A DNA stretch of 64,000 nt from Mucilaginibacter_A sp965201005 (GTDB lineage Bacteria > Bacteroidota > Bacteroidia > Sphingobacteriales > Sphingobacteriaceae): contig NZ_OZ241747.1 of NCBI RefSeq assembly GCF_965201005.1, forward strand, positions 1,674,001-1,738,000. Direction: 5' to 3'. The notes beneath the pieces were generated by a model. The model saw nothing but the letters and a program-made list of their open reading frames with translations, was not told the origin of the DNA and did no database searches. Shown in pieces: positions 36,526 through 45,779 of the stretch. How positions within the stretch are numbered: position 1 is the stretch's first letter; each line of letters begins with the position of its first letter. The translations under genes were made by a program, and so were the position numbers.

Positions 36526-38226
36526 TTACCAACCTGGGTTTTGTGTTAAATTTTTATCAAGGTCACGTTCTCTTTGCGGCACAGGGAATAGATAATGTTT
36601 ATCCATAAAATATCGCATATCACGGCTAAACCTTTGGCTGGCCGATGCGGAATAATCAGGTATTCCATTCAGGTTAGTAATAGCTGATGTTTTAAAATTG
36701 GGTGTAGCAGCTACTGTATTTGCACTTTTGGCAGCGCCATATACTTTGCCCGGCATTACCAGTTCGGCAATTTTCCATCTGCGGATATCAAACCAACGGA
36801 AACCTTCGCCGCCTAATTCTGCTGTACGTTCTCGCCGGATTAATTGGCGCATTTTATTCTGATCTGCAGCAACCAGCGGATCAACATTAGGCAGGCCGGC
36901 CCTTTTGCGTAGCAGGTTTATGGCGTTGATAACTGTTCCGTCAATCTGACCTGATTCAATTTTTGCTTCTGCATAAGTAAGTAAAACTTCCGCATAACGC
37001 ATAAATAGCCAGCTGACGCGTGGTGTGTTGATATCCTCGAAAGTAAAAGTATATTTAGCCCATAAATAACCTACCCCGTTTTTTACCGGGCCAAAAGCGT
37101 TAGAAAAATCATTATTGGTTTTTAGTACATATTTATTTGTCGCGGCATCTAAAAAATAAGTGGCCGTATTATAGATTTCATATACCGCTGTAGCACGGTT
37201 TTGGGTAATGGTATCGCCTTGCATAATCACGGTATATTTCAATCTTTTATCACGGTTTTTTGATGGTTTTGCAGGATCATACACAGCAGATTCATCAATT
37301 CTTTTGCCATCGGTAGCCTCATAAATATCTACCAAACGCTGGGTAGGAAACCGGCCCGACTGGCCGCCTAAATTACGGGAACCTTGCCCAAGCGGAATAA
37401 AATTACGTGAGTTCACAAAAGTTTCGGAATACAGCAGTTCAAACATGATTTCTTTACCGGCATTAGTCGTTTGGCCGGCACGGGTAAACAAATCCTGATA
37501 ATTTGGATTCAAGCCTAAACCTGCATTGTCCATTACCTGTTTGGCAGTTGTGGCAGCCAGGTCATAATCGCCGTTGGTTAATGCAATACGTGCTTTTAAA
37601 CCTAAAGCAACAGCCTTGCCAATACGGCCGCGATCTGATGAAACCCAAGCTAAATTTGCTGCAGATTCATCCAGCTCCTTGTACAAAAACTTGATAATAT
37701 CCGCTTTAGGTGCGCGTGATTGTGTATAATAATCAGGTATATCCAATGGTTTTGTGATTAAAGGGACATCACCAAACATAAACACAAGATGATAATAGGC
37801 AAAAGCACGCAATACCCGGGCTTCCGATTGAATTGTGTTATAAGCATTCGCGGCAACATTGGCTTTTCCTTTTTCCATGCCGGAAATAAGGGTGTTGGAA
37901 CGCTGGATAGTTGTGTAGGCGAACGTCCAAACATTGGAAACATTGCCGTTATTTACATCATAAGTCCCTTCTGCCAGCCCTGCAGTACGTTCAACACCAA
38001 TGTCCGTCCATTGATCGAACAATATCTGCCAGGGAATTAATGAGCCGCTGTCCCAATTGATAGAAGCATATACGCCGGTAAGCGCAACATTCATTTCGCC
38101 CTGGCTATTAAAGAAATTACCTGTTGTTGGGGAATCTAAAGGGACTTCGGTTAGGAACTTCTTACATGCCGTGAAACTAATTACGACAATTAAAAGTGCT
38201 GTTATATAAAATATTTTCTTTTTCAT
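36526..38226 (-). CDS. SusD/RagB-type nutrient-binding lipoprotein
   Basis: The start at 38226 gives MKKKIFYITALLIVVISFTAC with the lipobox Cys at ~21; an in-frame ATG six codons earlier would push the signal inwards. The segment KKFLTEVPLDSPTTGNFF is the classic SusD N-terminus. The helical TPR-like body and the C-terminal MRQLIRRERTAELGGEGFRW and FPVPQRERDLDKNLTQNPGW are family hallmarks. It caps the SusC barrel at the outer membrane and helps capture glycans. It starts 4 bp after the SusC stop codon, so the pair is co-translated. Confidence 0.95.
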   Translation of the reverse strand: MKKKIFYITALLIVVISFTACKKFLTEVPLDSPTTGNFFNSQGEMNVALTGVYASINWDSGSLIPWQILFDQWTDIGVERTAGLAEGTYDVNNGNVSNVWTFAYTTIQRSNTLISGMEKGKANVAANAYNTIQSEARVLRAFAYYHLVFMFGDVPLITKPLDIPDYYTQSRAPKADIIKFLYKELDESAANLAWVSSDRGRIGKAVALGLKARIALTNGDYDLAATTAKQVMDNAGLGLNPNYQDLFTRAGQTTNAGKEIMFELLYSETFVNSRNFIPLGQGSRNLGGQSGRFPTQRLVDIYEATDGKRIDESAVYDPAKPSKNRDKRLKYTVIMQGDTITQNRATAVYEIYNTATYFLDAATNKYVLKTNNDFSNAFGPVKNGVGYLWAKYTFTFEDINTPRVSWLFMRYAEVLLTYAEAKIESGQIDGTVINAINLLRKRAGLPNVDPLVAADQNKMRQLIRRERTAELGGEGFRWFDIRRWKIAELVMPGKVYGAAKSANTVAATPNFKTSAITNLNGIPDYSASASQRFSRDMRYFMDKHYLFPVPQRERDLDKNLTQNPGW

Positions 38227-38230
38227 GATC

Positions 38231-41200
38231 TTAAAATTTAACATTTAAACCAAAAGTATATGTTTTCATGATCGGATAGAATTGACCATCGGTATTGGAA
38301 ATTTCAGGATCAAAACCAGGATAAAATTTATCACGTGTAAACAAATTTTGTCCGCTTACATAAAACCTTATGGAAGATATTTTTGCTTTTGAAGTAAATG
38401 TTTTTGGTAAAGTGTACCCCAGTACTGTGTTTTTTAAGCGCAAATAAGCACCTGATTTTATCCAGTAAGAAGAGGCTTTATAATTATTATCTGAATTAAT
38501 GGTTAAACGCGGGTAAGCAGCGTCTGTATTTGTGGGACTCCAGTAGTCCTTTTGAAAATCATACATTGTTCCCTGGAACTGTGCTGAAAAGAACGGCTGT
38601 GAACCCATACCGGAAATGTAATTGTCGTTTTTGCCCACACCCTGAAAAAATACTGTTACATCAAAACCTTTCCATTGAGAGGCCAGATTTAAACTATAGG
38701 TATAACGTGGCTGGTTACTGCCCAATACCACCCTGTCGTAATTATCAATTTTACCATCTGGTTGACCATTAGGGCCACTGATGTCTTTGTATTTAATATC
38801 TCCCGGAACTGTGTTGGCAAACTGGAAAGGCGAATTTTTTATTTCGTCGGCACTTTGAAACAAACCCTGGGCCTGATAACCATAATAAGAGTTAATCGCA
38901 TAACCTTTTTTGGTGATCAAATAACCGCTTACATATTCTTGACCATTAAGATTGGTAACCACATTTTTAACATCCGATAAGGCTAATTGCACCTGGTATT
39001 TAAAATCCCTGATGTTATTATTAAGTCCTACAGCCAACTCCCAACCTCTGTTGCGCATAGAACCAGCATTTACAAAAGGTGCAGATAAACCCAAATAAGT
39101 AGGTACCGGAATGGTTTGCAGCATATTTTTAATATCGCGTTGATAAACATCAGCGGTAAGTGTTACATGGCTGTCAAAAAAGCTCATATCCAAGCCCGCA
39201 TCAAACTGGGTTGAAGTTTCCCATTTGATGTTTGTATTGGCACCTTGCGTTAGAGCATAACCGGTATTTAGCGTGTTATTAAAATAGTAGTTATAACCGG
39301 TTGAGAATGTGGAGAATGAAGGGTAATAACTTCCTACGTTTTGATTTCCTAAAGAACCGTATGATACCCTCAGTTTAGAATCGTTGATCACTTTACGGAT
39401 CGGTTCCCAGAAATTTTCCTGAGACATGCGCCATCCGCCGGATACCGAAGGGAATAACTGCCACCAGTTTTCTTGTTTAAAACGGGAAGAAGCATCCCAT
39501 CTTCCGTTTACTTCCAATAAATATTTTTCATCATAATTATAAGTAATCCGGCCAAAGGCTGATGCCATCGTATAAGCACTTGCATTTCCGTTCACAGTTT
39601 GTCCGGCTGCGTCACCTGCACTTAGGTAGGATTTATTTGGATCAAGCAGGTTTGGCCTGAAGCCGGAAACATTGTCCGTATTAAATTGCTCGGTGCTAAA
39701 ACCTCCCAAAACAGAAAAATTATGTTTTGCTATACTTTTATTGTAAGTAGCCTGAACGCGGAAAATGTTTTGGGTAAACTCTGCAATGCCATCACTCAAT
39801 GAGTTGGTTGAAGGATAAAGCACCGTTGGGACCAAAACTTTATTAACCAGGTCTGGCGTGTACACCTGGTATTGTTTTATCAGGTTACGATTGTGGACCG
39901 TATAAGTATTTGAGCTGTAAGTAGCTAATAAATCAAGGCCGGCAATTGGTTTATAAGTTAACGTACCGGCTATAATACGGCTATTTGTGATGCTGTTGTC
40001 AAAACCAGAATCATATATTTGAGCAATCGGATTCCGGTTAATCCATGCCTCACCGTATTCGCCCGTATTAAACTTACCTGCAACGTTGGCCGGTAAACCA
40101 ATAGCCTGTAAAATAATAAAGTAAGGAGAAGCACCGCCCGGCCACATCCGGTTGCGCTGGTTAAGCGTCAAATCCATAGACGCCTGCAAATTTTTAGCAA
40201 CTGCCACATCTGTATTAAAACGAAGGTCTTTGCGCTCCAGGTTTGTGTTTGCTGTAAGTCCGTTTTGTTTCAAATAACTTCCGGAAGCAAATATTTTAAT
40301 TTTATCGGTGCCAGATGAAACACTTAAATTATGGCTCTGCATAAATCCGTTTTGGGTTAAAACCTGCTTCTCCCAGTCGGTATTAAAACGGGCAAAATTA
40401 TCTGGGCCCAAAGTTTTATAATCTGCAATTTGTTGGGTAAAAGCAGCAGTTTGTCCAACATTTATCCGGGCTATATCATAATAAGTCATGTGATCAAGCG
40501 CGTCTACCTTGTTGGGCAAATTTGTAGCCTGTTGAAAGCCCGTGTAACCATTGTATTGAACTGAAGTCCCTTTTGCAGATCCCCGCTTTGTGGTTATCAA
40601 TATAACACCGTTTGCTGCCCTCGAACCATAAATAGCCGCCGCTGCCGCATCTTTTAATACCGAAATACTTTGGATATTATTGGCATCGATCGCATCAAGG
40701 CTCATCTCCACGTTATCTACCAATACCAAAGGATCCTGGCCGGCCTGGTAAGAACCGATACCGCGGATACGAATTGTACCGGCATCATTTCCTGGCAATC
40801 CAGACTGCTGGGTTACGGTAACACCAGGGGCAATGCCTTGCAAAGCAAGTGAAGTTGAAGCAACGGGCCTTTTTGCCATTTCAGCACCTTGTATTACAGA
40901 TATAGCACCTGTTAAATTAACTTTTTTCTGAGTGCCGTAACCTACTACCACAACTTCATTTAAGGTAGAAGTTGTTGCGCTTAGTACTACATTTAACGTA
41001 TTGTTTTTGGGTGCAGCTACTTCACGGGATTGAAAACCAATTAAGCTAAACACCAATACAGACTGATTGGATTGAATCTGCAGTTTAAACTGACCGTTAT
41101 TATCCGTACTGATACCTTTAGTTGTGCCTTTAATTATTACAGACACGCCCGGAAGTGTCTCGCCTTTTTGATCTGTAACTGTACCGGTTAATTGCCGGTT

Positions 41201-41293
41201 TTGTCCAAGGACATAATGCTGCATACTTAAAAAAATGAGAAGTACCAACCCGATTTTTAAAAGCTTTTGATGTTGAGTAAATAGTTTGAACAT
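38231..41293 (-). CDS. SusC/RagA-type TonB-linked outer-membrane transporter
   Basis: A 1020-residue protein with an N-terminal signal (FLSMQHYVLGQ). A carboxypeptidase-regulatory-like domain follows (LTGTVTDQKGETLPGVSVII, ~36-115). The TonB-box and plug region has EVVVVGYGTQKKVNLTGAI and the family motif DPLVLVDNVEM. GSRAANGVILITTKRG ends the plug, and the barrel ends FGLNVKF with a terminal Phe. Its task is uptake of glycan fragments with SusD. It is the first gene of the minus-strand run and faces a 770-bp intergenic region that probably holds its promoter. Confidence 0.95.
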   Translation of the reverse strand: MFKLFTQHQKLLKIGLVLLIFLSMQHYVLGQNRQLTGTVTDQKGETLPGVSVIIKGTTKGISTDNNGQFKLQIQSNQSVLVFSLIGFQSREVAAPKNNTLNVVLSATTSTLNEVVVVGYGTQKKVNLTGAISVIQGAEMAKRPVASTSLALQGIAPGVTVTQQSGLPGNDAGTIRIRGIGSYQAGQDPLVLVDNVEMSLDAIDANNIQSISVLKDAAAAAIYGSRAANGVILITTKRGSAKGTSVQYNGYTGFQQATNLPNKVDALDHMTYYDIARINVGQTAAFTQQIADYKTLGPDNFARFNTDWEKQVLTQNGFMQSHNLSVSSGTDKIKIFASGSYLKQNGLTANTNLERKDLRFNTDVAVAKNLQASMDLTLNQRNRMWPGGASPYFIILQAIGLPANVAGKFNTGEYGEAWINRNPIAQIYDSGFDNSITNSRIIAGTLTYKPIAGLDLLATYSSNTYTVHNRNLIKQYQVYTPDLVNKVLVPTVLYPSTNSLSDGIAEFTQNIFRVQATYNKSIAKHNFSVLGGFSTEQFNTDNVSGFRPNLLDPNKSYLSAGDAAGQTVNGNASAYTMASAFGRITYNYDEKYLLEVNGRWDASSRFKQENWWQLFPSVSGGWRMSQENFWEPIRKVINDSKLRVSYGSLGNQNVGSYYPSFSTFSTGYNYYFNNTLNTGYALTQGANTNIKWETSTQFDAGLDMSFFDSHVTLTADVYQRDIKNMLQTIPVPTYLGLSAPFVNAGSMRNRGWELAVGLNNNIRDFKYQVQLALSDVKNVVTNLNGQEYVSGYLITKKGYAINSYYGYQAQGLFQSADEIKNSPFQFANTVPGDIKYKDISGPNGQPDGKIDNYDRVVLGSNQPRYTYSLNLASQWKGFDVTVFFQGVGKNDNYISGMGSQPFFSAQFQGTMYDFQKDYWSPTNTDAAYPRLTINSDNNYKASSYWIKSGAYLRLKNTVLGYTLPKTFTSKAKISSIRFYVSGQNLFTRDKFYPGFDPEISNTDGQFYPIMKTYTFGLNVKF

Positions 41294-42063
41294 ATATAAT
41301 AGTTTTAGGATTAATAATTACACACACAAATTTTTCATGATTGTAAATCTATGTCGGGCTATTTTGAGAATATAACTTTTCGGTTAATAATTGATATAAC
41401 AAATAAAGAAAATAAAATTTATCATATCAATACATTTTTAAAAAAATTTAATAATATTTATTGATGAATTTTATTCGTAAATCAGGCAAAAAAGGAAAAT
41501 TGATTTGATTTAACATATTCATAAAAAACGCACTTGCTATAAACTAAAAAAATATTGCCTTATTACTTAGATCATCAACTGTTTATGTATAATATAACAT
41601 AAAGGGCGTAACCATAATGTTTGCTTATTATAAAGTTGAGAGATGTATTGCTTAAATTATTTCATAAATATATATTAAATTATTTTAATAACATTTTTTG
41701 TTTTTAATTTATTTTAACATATTTGACATAAACTTAAGCTTGGTTAAATTTATAAAAAATACCTTTAATTGAGCAAGATTACCCAGTACTTCTTTTAGCC
41801 ATATAAATTTGTTGCTTTATTTTACAGTGTAAGAACAAGAAAAACTGCATGTTTTTTAGGTGATAAAAGAAGCATTGAAAATAAACCGTACAAAATTGAC
41901 ACAAGACATTAAACCTTAAACCTTTAGTAGGAAATATCTTTTACCGGTAATTTTAAAAATCTTCTTTGTCTGCACATTCACATCTGTTGCTTCAAACAGA
42001 ATGAGCACCGGGCACAAATACGTTTATTAAAAACCAATTTCAGATCAAATAATCTCTCTAACC
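41294..42063. repeat. 770-bp divergent intergenic region with one MITE-like element (41785-41875)
   Basis: The region is strongly AT-rich and holds no gene. It contains one dispersed element with inner arms AGTACTTCTTTTAGCC and AGGTGATAAAAGAAGCAT. The rest, including the zone upstream of susC, shows no promoter or operator that I can name with confidence. Confidence 0.75.
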
Positions 42064-42957
42064 ATGAAAACAAACAACGTAAAGATTTTCCTGCTTCCGG
42101 CCTTTCTTTTACTAATTTTAATTGCTTGTCATAAAGACAAAACAACACCTGATGTAACGGTTAACGATTCAGATCCATTCAGCACTTTTTTTCCTGGGGA
42201 AGTTAAACCAGCACCTTCTGCAACATGTTTTAACGGTGCTTATTATAGAAAGATTGTTTCGAGTACAGATAAGTGGCTGGGCATCAACGGAAGGGTTGTG
42301 CTACCAACAATAATTTTCGATCCGGCGCGTACTAATCCTGCAAAACCTGGCCAGTATTTAGATAATCCATCTGTTTATTTAGGTGGCAATATGGGCGCAC
42401 AAGAAACAGACATTGGGTTAACCTGGGAAGTAATTAAAGATGAAAAAGGCAACGTATCGCCTGACAGAAAGGCTTTTCGTCCGTTTCTTCGCCGTACATC
42501 GCAAAAAAGTGGTCAAACTGCAGCTTATTTAAATGCACCGGCGAGTAGCCCATATTATTGGTATCCCGGCGAAGAAGTGATGATGTCTATCCAAATCGTT
42601 GCAGACAAAAAGATTAAGTTTATTGTAGAAGGTGCCGGCAAAAGGTACGAAACAGATTTCGACTGCGATGGTTACAGTCTGAACGGTTCCGGGGAATTTA
42701 AGCGTGTTAATGCCATAGATCAGGTAAGCAATGAAGGAAAACCCGTTCAAAATACAAAAACACGTGTAGAGAATGCTGTTTGGAAAGAAACAAACCTTTA
42801 TAGAATGTATCAAGACAAGGTAGTTTCTGTTCCCATGCATAGCAAAAGGCTTACAGATATGAGATGCCCCGACCCGCGTTATTTTAAAATTGTGGCCACA
42901 GCAGAAGATCAGAAAAAAGGGGCAGAAACAATCAGCATAAATGGTTCGGGTTATTAA
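42064..42957 (+). CDS. Lipoprotein of unknown function, paralogue of the 25.06-kb gene
   Basis: A 297-residue lipoprotein (signal LLLILIACHKDK, Cys ~21). No named domain is recognised. It aligns over most of its length with the secreted protein at 25063-25875: FNGAYYRKIVSS, LDNPSVYLGGN, GLTWEV, FKRVNAIDQVSNEGKPVQ and RLTDMRC. The middle is longer (an insert around SPDRKAFRPFLRR and NAPASSPYYWYPG). One paralogue is lipid-anchored and the other seems soluble, which would place the same domain at the membrane and in the periplasm or outside. It is divergent from susC and upstream of the ROK gene. Confidence 0.72.
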   Translation: MKTNNVKIFLLPAFLLLILIACHKDKTTPDVTVNDSDPFSTFFPGEVKPAPSATCFNGAYYRKIVSSTDKWLGINGRVVLPTIIFDPARTNPAKPGQYLDNPSVYLGGNMGAQETDIGLTWEVIKDEKGNVSPDRKAFRPFLRRTSQKSGQTAAYLNAPASSPYYWYPGEEVMMSIQIVADKKIKFIVEGAGKRYETDFDCDGYSLNGSGEFKRVNAIDQVSNEGKPVQNTKTRVENAVWKETNLYRMYQDKVVSVPMHSKRLTDMRCPDPRYFKIVATAEDQKKGAETISINGSGY

Positions 42958-42997
42958 ACACCAAAGCTAAAACCGACTTCATATTTATCATATTTTA

Positions 42998-43159
42998 GCA
43001 CCTGTTTAAAATTTATCCAATACATTTTCTGTGCTTCTTTTATCACCTAAAAATGAAGAAAATCCCATGCCTCTTTTATCAGCATAAATTTAGAAAACAA
43101 GATTTATGTGCATAAAAGAAGCATGGTGATTGCTATCGGAATAAAATTTAAACTTACTG
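42998..43159. repeat. Dispersed palindromic MITE-like element, duplicated-arm subtype, with possible TTA target duplication
   Basis: The left outer repeat GCACCTGTTTAAAATTTATC starts at 42998 and is preceded by TTA (42995-42997). The right outer repeat ends AAATTTAAACTTACTG at 43159 and is followed by TTA (43160-43162). Two left arms (TGTGCTTCTTTTATCACC and CATGCCTCTTTTATCAGC) and one right arm (GTGCATAAAAGAAGCATG) are seen. The rest of the gap to the ROK gene (43163-43310) is AT-rich without a clear signal. Confidence 0.86.
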
Positions 43160-43310
43160 TTAATTAAAGTAAGTTTTATATTGGTTATGAAAGTTAATTA
43201 GTCTGGTTTTAGAAGGCATGGAGTTTGTTAAGTATGTTTTATTGTCATTTTTCAGATAAGTATTAAGCTTCTAAAAACTGGCTGTTTAACTTTAAAAAAT
43301 ATAAAATTTA

Positions 43311-44528
43311 ATGCGAAAAACTTTTTTTGAGGAATTAAATACAGATAATACAAGCGGTGTTGCCTATAAAAATGTAAATCTGAAGAAGTTTATTTTATCT
43401 TACCTGGCCAATTCAGGCAGTGCAACTATTGCTGAACTTTGTAAAGAACTTTATTTAAGTGCGCCTAAAATCAACACCTTGCTTAACGATCTGATCAGTG
43501 ATGGTTTGGTGCAAGACTTCGGCAAGGTAGATTCTTCTAGCGGAAGAAAACCCAATCTATACGGATTGGTGTCAGATTCCGGTTTTTTTTTAGGTGTTGA
43601 TGTAAAACAAACTTATATCAATATTGGCTTGTCAGATTTTCAAAAAAAACTGGTGTATGTTTCCTATAAAATTCCTTATACTTTAACAAACGATAAAGGA
43701 TCGTTAGAAGCACTTTGTGCGTTGATCAATGATTGTATAAAAGAACTTCCCTGCACAAAAGACAAGATTTTGGGGATCGGTGTCAACTTATCCGGACGAA
43801 TAAATTATGCCACCGGATACAGTTACAGTTTTTTTCACTTTGATGAAGAACCCTTGAGCAAGATTATAGAAAACCATATCGGGATCCGGGTTTTTTTAGA
43901 AAACGATTCAAGGGCAATGGCGTACGGCGAATTTTGCTCGGGCGTTATCAAGGATGAGAAAAACGTACTGTTCCTTAATATAGATTATGGTTTGGGCATG
44001 GGCATCATGATCAACAGCCAGCTTTACTACGGCAAATCCGGTTATGCAGGAGAGGTTGGCCACATGCCTTTTTTTAACAATGAAATTATCTGCCATTGCG
44101 GAAAAAAAGGCTGCCTGGAAACTGAAGCTTCCGGACGGGCATTGGTAAGGATATTTAAAGAGGAACTGGCAAAAGGATCGTCAACCGTAATCAAAAAAAA
44201 ATTAGAAGATATTATTTTAGATGATATTATTGAGGCGGCCATTAACGATGATGTTTTAGCGATTGAACTGATTGCCCGAATTGGCGAAAAACTGGGCAGG
44301 GGGATTGCTTCTTTAATTAATGTTTTTAACCCTGAACTATTGATACTTGGAGGCCGACTATCGACAACCGAAGAATATATCCGGCTGCCGATCAAAAGTG
44401 CGTTGAATAAATACTCTTTAAGCCTGGTGATCAACGATACACAGTTAAAAATGTCAAAATTAGGTGTAGATGCCGGGATCGTAGGTGCGTGTTTATTAGT
44501 TAGAAACAGGGTTCTGTCACTTAATTAA
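43311..44528 (+). CDS. ROK-family transcriptional regulator (NagC/XylR type)
   Basis: A 405-residue protein. Residues ~25-85 form a winged helix (LANSGSATIAELCKELYLS, INTLLNDLISDGLVQDFG). The ROK sugar-binding domain follows, with GVDVKQTYINIGLSD, ILGIGVNLSGRIN, the ENDSRAMAYGEF motif, GKSGYAGEVGHMPF and the zinc site CHCGKKGCLETEASGRAL. The DNA-binding head identifies a repressor or activator rather than a sugar kinase. NagC-type regulators respond to amino-sugar phosphates, in line with the GH20 and epimerase genes. It probably controls the divergent SusCD operon and neighbours; operators were not located. Confidence 0.9.
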   Translation: MRKTFFEELNTDNTSGVAYKNVNLKKFILSYLANSGSATIAELCKELYLSAPKINTLLNDLISDGLVQDFGKVDSSSGRKPNLYGLVSDSGFFLGVDVKQTYINIGLSDFQKKLVYVSYKIPYTLTNDKGSLEALCALINDCIKELPCTKDKILGIGVNLSGRINYATGYSYSFFHFDEEPLSKIIENHIGIRVFLENDSRAMAYGEFCSGVIKDEKNVLFLNIDYGLGMGIMINSQLYYGKSGYAGEVGHMPFFNNEIICHCGKKGCLETEASGRALVRIFKEELAKGSSTVIKKKLEDIILDDIIEAAINDDVLAIELIARIGEKLGRGIASLINVFNPELLILGGRLSTTEEYIRLPIKSALNKYSLSLVINDTQLKMSKLGVDAGIVGACLLVRNRVLSLN

Positions 44529-44585
44529 ACGCTTAGAATCTGCTTAAAAACAGTAAAAAAACTTCTTATTAAGACTAGTGTCAAG

Positions 44586-45715
44586 TCACTCATTAATTGA
44601 CGGATAAAGTTTCAATAATTTCATCCTTGCATCGTCACAGGTAAACTGCCATTTTATTTTAGCCTCCTTATTATTCCGATGTGTTTGCCATGCTTTCACT
44701 TCCTTTTTCATCGTTTCGATGTTATTAAATTTGGCGGTTTAGACATTGCCCTATTAATACGTTCAATTCTATTTCCGCCATGTTTAACCAACTGCCATGT
44801 TTGGGCGTATAGACAAACTCAAACCTGTCCCATATTCGTTTTGCTTCCTTTGGCTCACCTCATATAATGCTGATGGTTTATGAGTGCTCAAATTATCCAT
44901 TACAAGCGTTATTTTGGGTGCATCCTTATGCCAGTCGTCGGCTATTTGTTTGATAAACTTAGCCCAATCTTTTTTTGTTTTCCGCTCTGTCACCTCTACA
45001 TATCTTTTGCCTCTTAATGGTTCTGATGCCAAAAATATATTGGCTACCCCGCACCGTTCGTATTCAAAATCCCCCTTCGCTTCCTGGCCGGGCTTCATCT
45101 GTATCGGCAGCCGGGTTTCTTTGATCAGTTGTTTGGGTGATTCATCCATGCATATTATTGGTAAGGCCTCATCGTATGGCCGTTTATAGCTATCTAAGAC
45201 CCGCTCCATTTGGGCAACAAAATCACTGTTCTGCAGTGGTGGTATAATCCATTCTTTTACTTTCCAGGGACGTAATTCGTTTTTTTTAGAACCCTTCGCA
45301 CTGTTTCATAAGAAATCCCATCAACATATTGTAGTTCTACCATCTTATCGGCAAGTAACCTTAATGACCACCTTGAAAAACCTTCCGGTGCTTTGCTACA
45401 ACTTAATGCCACCAGATGTGCTTCAACATCACCATCTGCCTTGCGACCATATACCCTGGTGGTAGGCCTGTTTTCCAGTGCAGCAGCATAGCCTTCTTCT
45501 ACAAATTTCTTTTTCAACCGGTCTATTGTCCTCTCGCCGATTTTAAGAACTTTGACTATATCGTCATTTTTTATCTTATCAGAAAACCCTCCCTCGTCAC
45601 AATTAAGCAATATCAATGCATGGATTACTTTTTTGGATGTATAGGTCCCGCCTTTAGTAATGGACAGCAGTTCTTCTCTTTCCTTTTGGGTTAATGTAAC
45701 CTTGTACTTTGCCAT
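44586..45715 (-). pseudogene. IS630-family transposase, frameshifted
   Basis: The N-terminal part (MAKYKVTLTQKEREELLSI, HTH region ERTIDRLKKKFVEEGY, ending NYVPGK) occupies 45257-45715. At an A8 run (T8 at 45280-45287 on the plus strand) a -1 shift continues as KKNELRPWKVKEWIIPP into the DDE domain (IICMDESPKQLI, LVMDNLSTHKPSALYE). Beyond Tyr-Glu the frame is broken: EPKEAKRIWDRFEFVYTPKH and GSWLNMAEIELN lie in another frame. A further break precedes NNIETMKKEVKAWQTH, which runs to a stop at 44586. The first shift could be programmed; the later two are damage. Confidence 0.87.
45280..45287 (-). promoter_or_regulatory. Candidate -1 frameshift site (A8) in the IS630 transposase
   Basis: Read on the minus strand this is CTA AAA AAA ACG. 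A_AAA_AAA fits a -1 slippery heptamer, and the -1 frame continues without stop into the DDE domain. IS630-family elements are among those that use frameshifting for transposase expression. Chance loss or gain of one base in the run would look the same. Confidence 0.5.
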
Positions 45716-45779
45716 AGTTTTTTGTAAAACTACAAAAAAACTATATTTAACCGTCAAAATATTTATGACATGACACTAG

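Larger units (their letters stand above)
44578..45776 (-). mobile_element. IS630-family element with TA target duplication
   Basis: The element is 1199 bp. The ends are GTGTCAAGTCACTCAT at 44578 and, reading inward from the other side, GTGTCATGTCAT at 45776. Both ends are flanked by TA (44576-44577 and 45777-45778), the known IS630 target duplication. It contains a single transposase region on the minus strand, decayed at its 3' end. Confidence 0.85.

Noticed and set aside
20225..44528. A sialic acid (nan) utilisation locus
   Set aside because: The epimerase, esterase, GH20 and permeases would fit, but no NanA lyase, sialidase or clear sialic-acid transporter is present. I keep the wider amino-sugar call.
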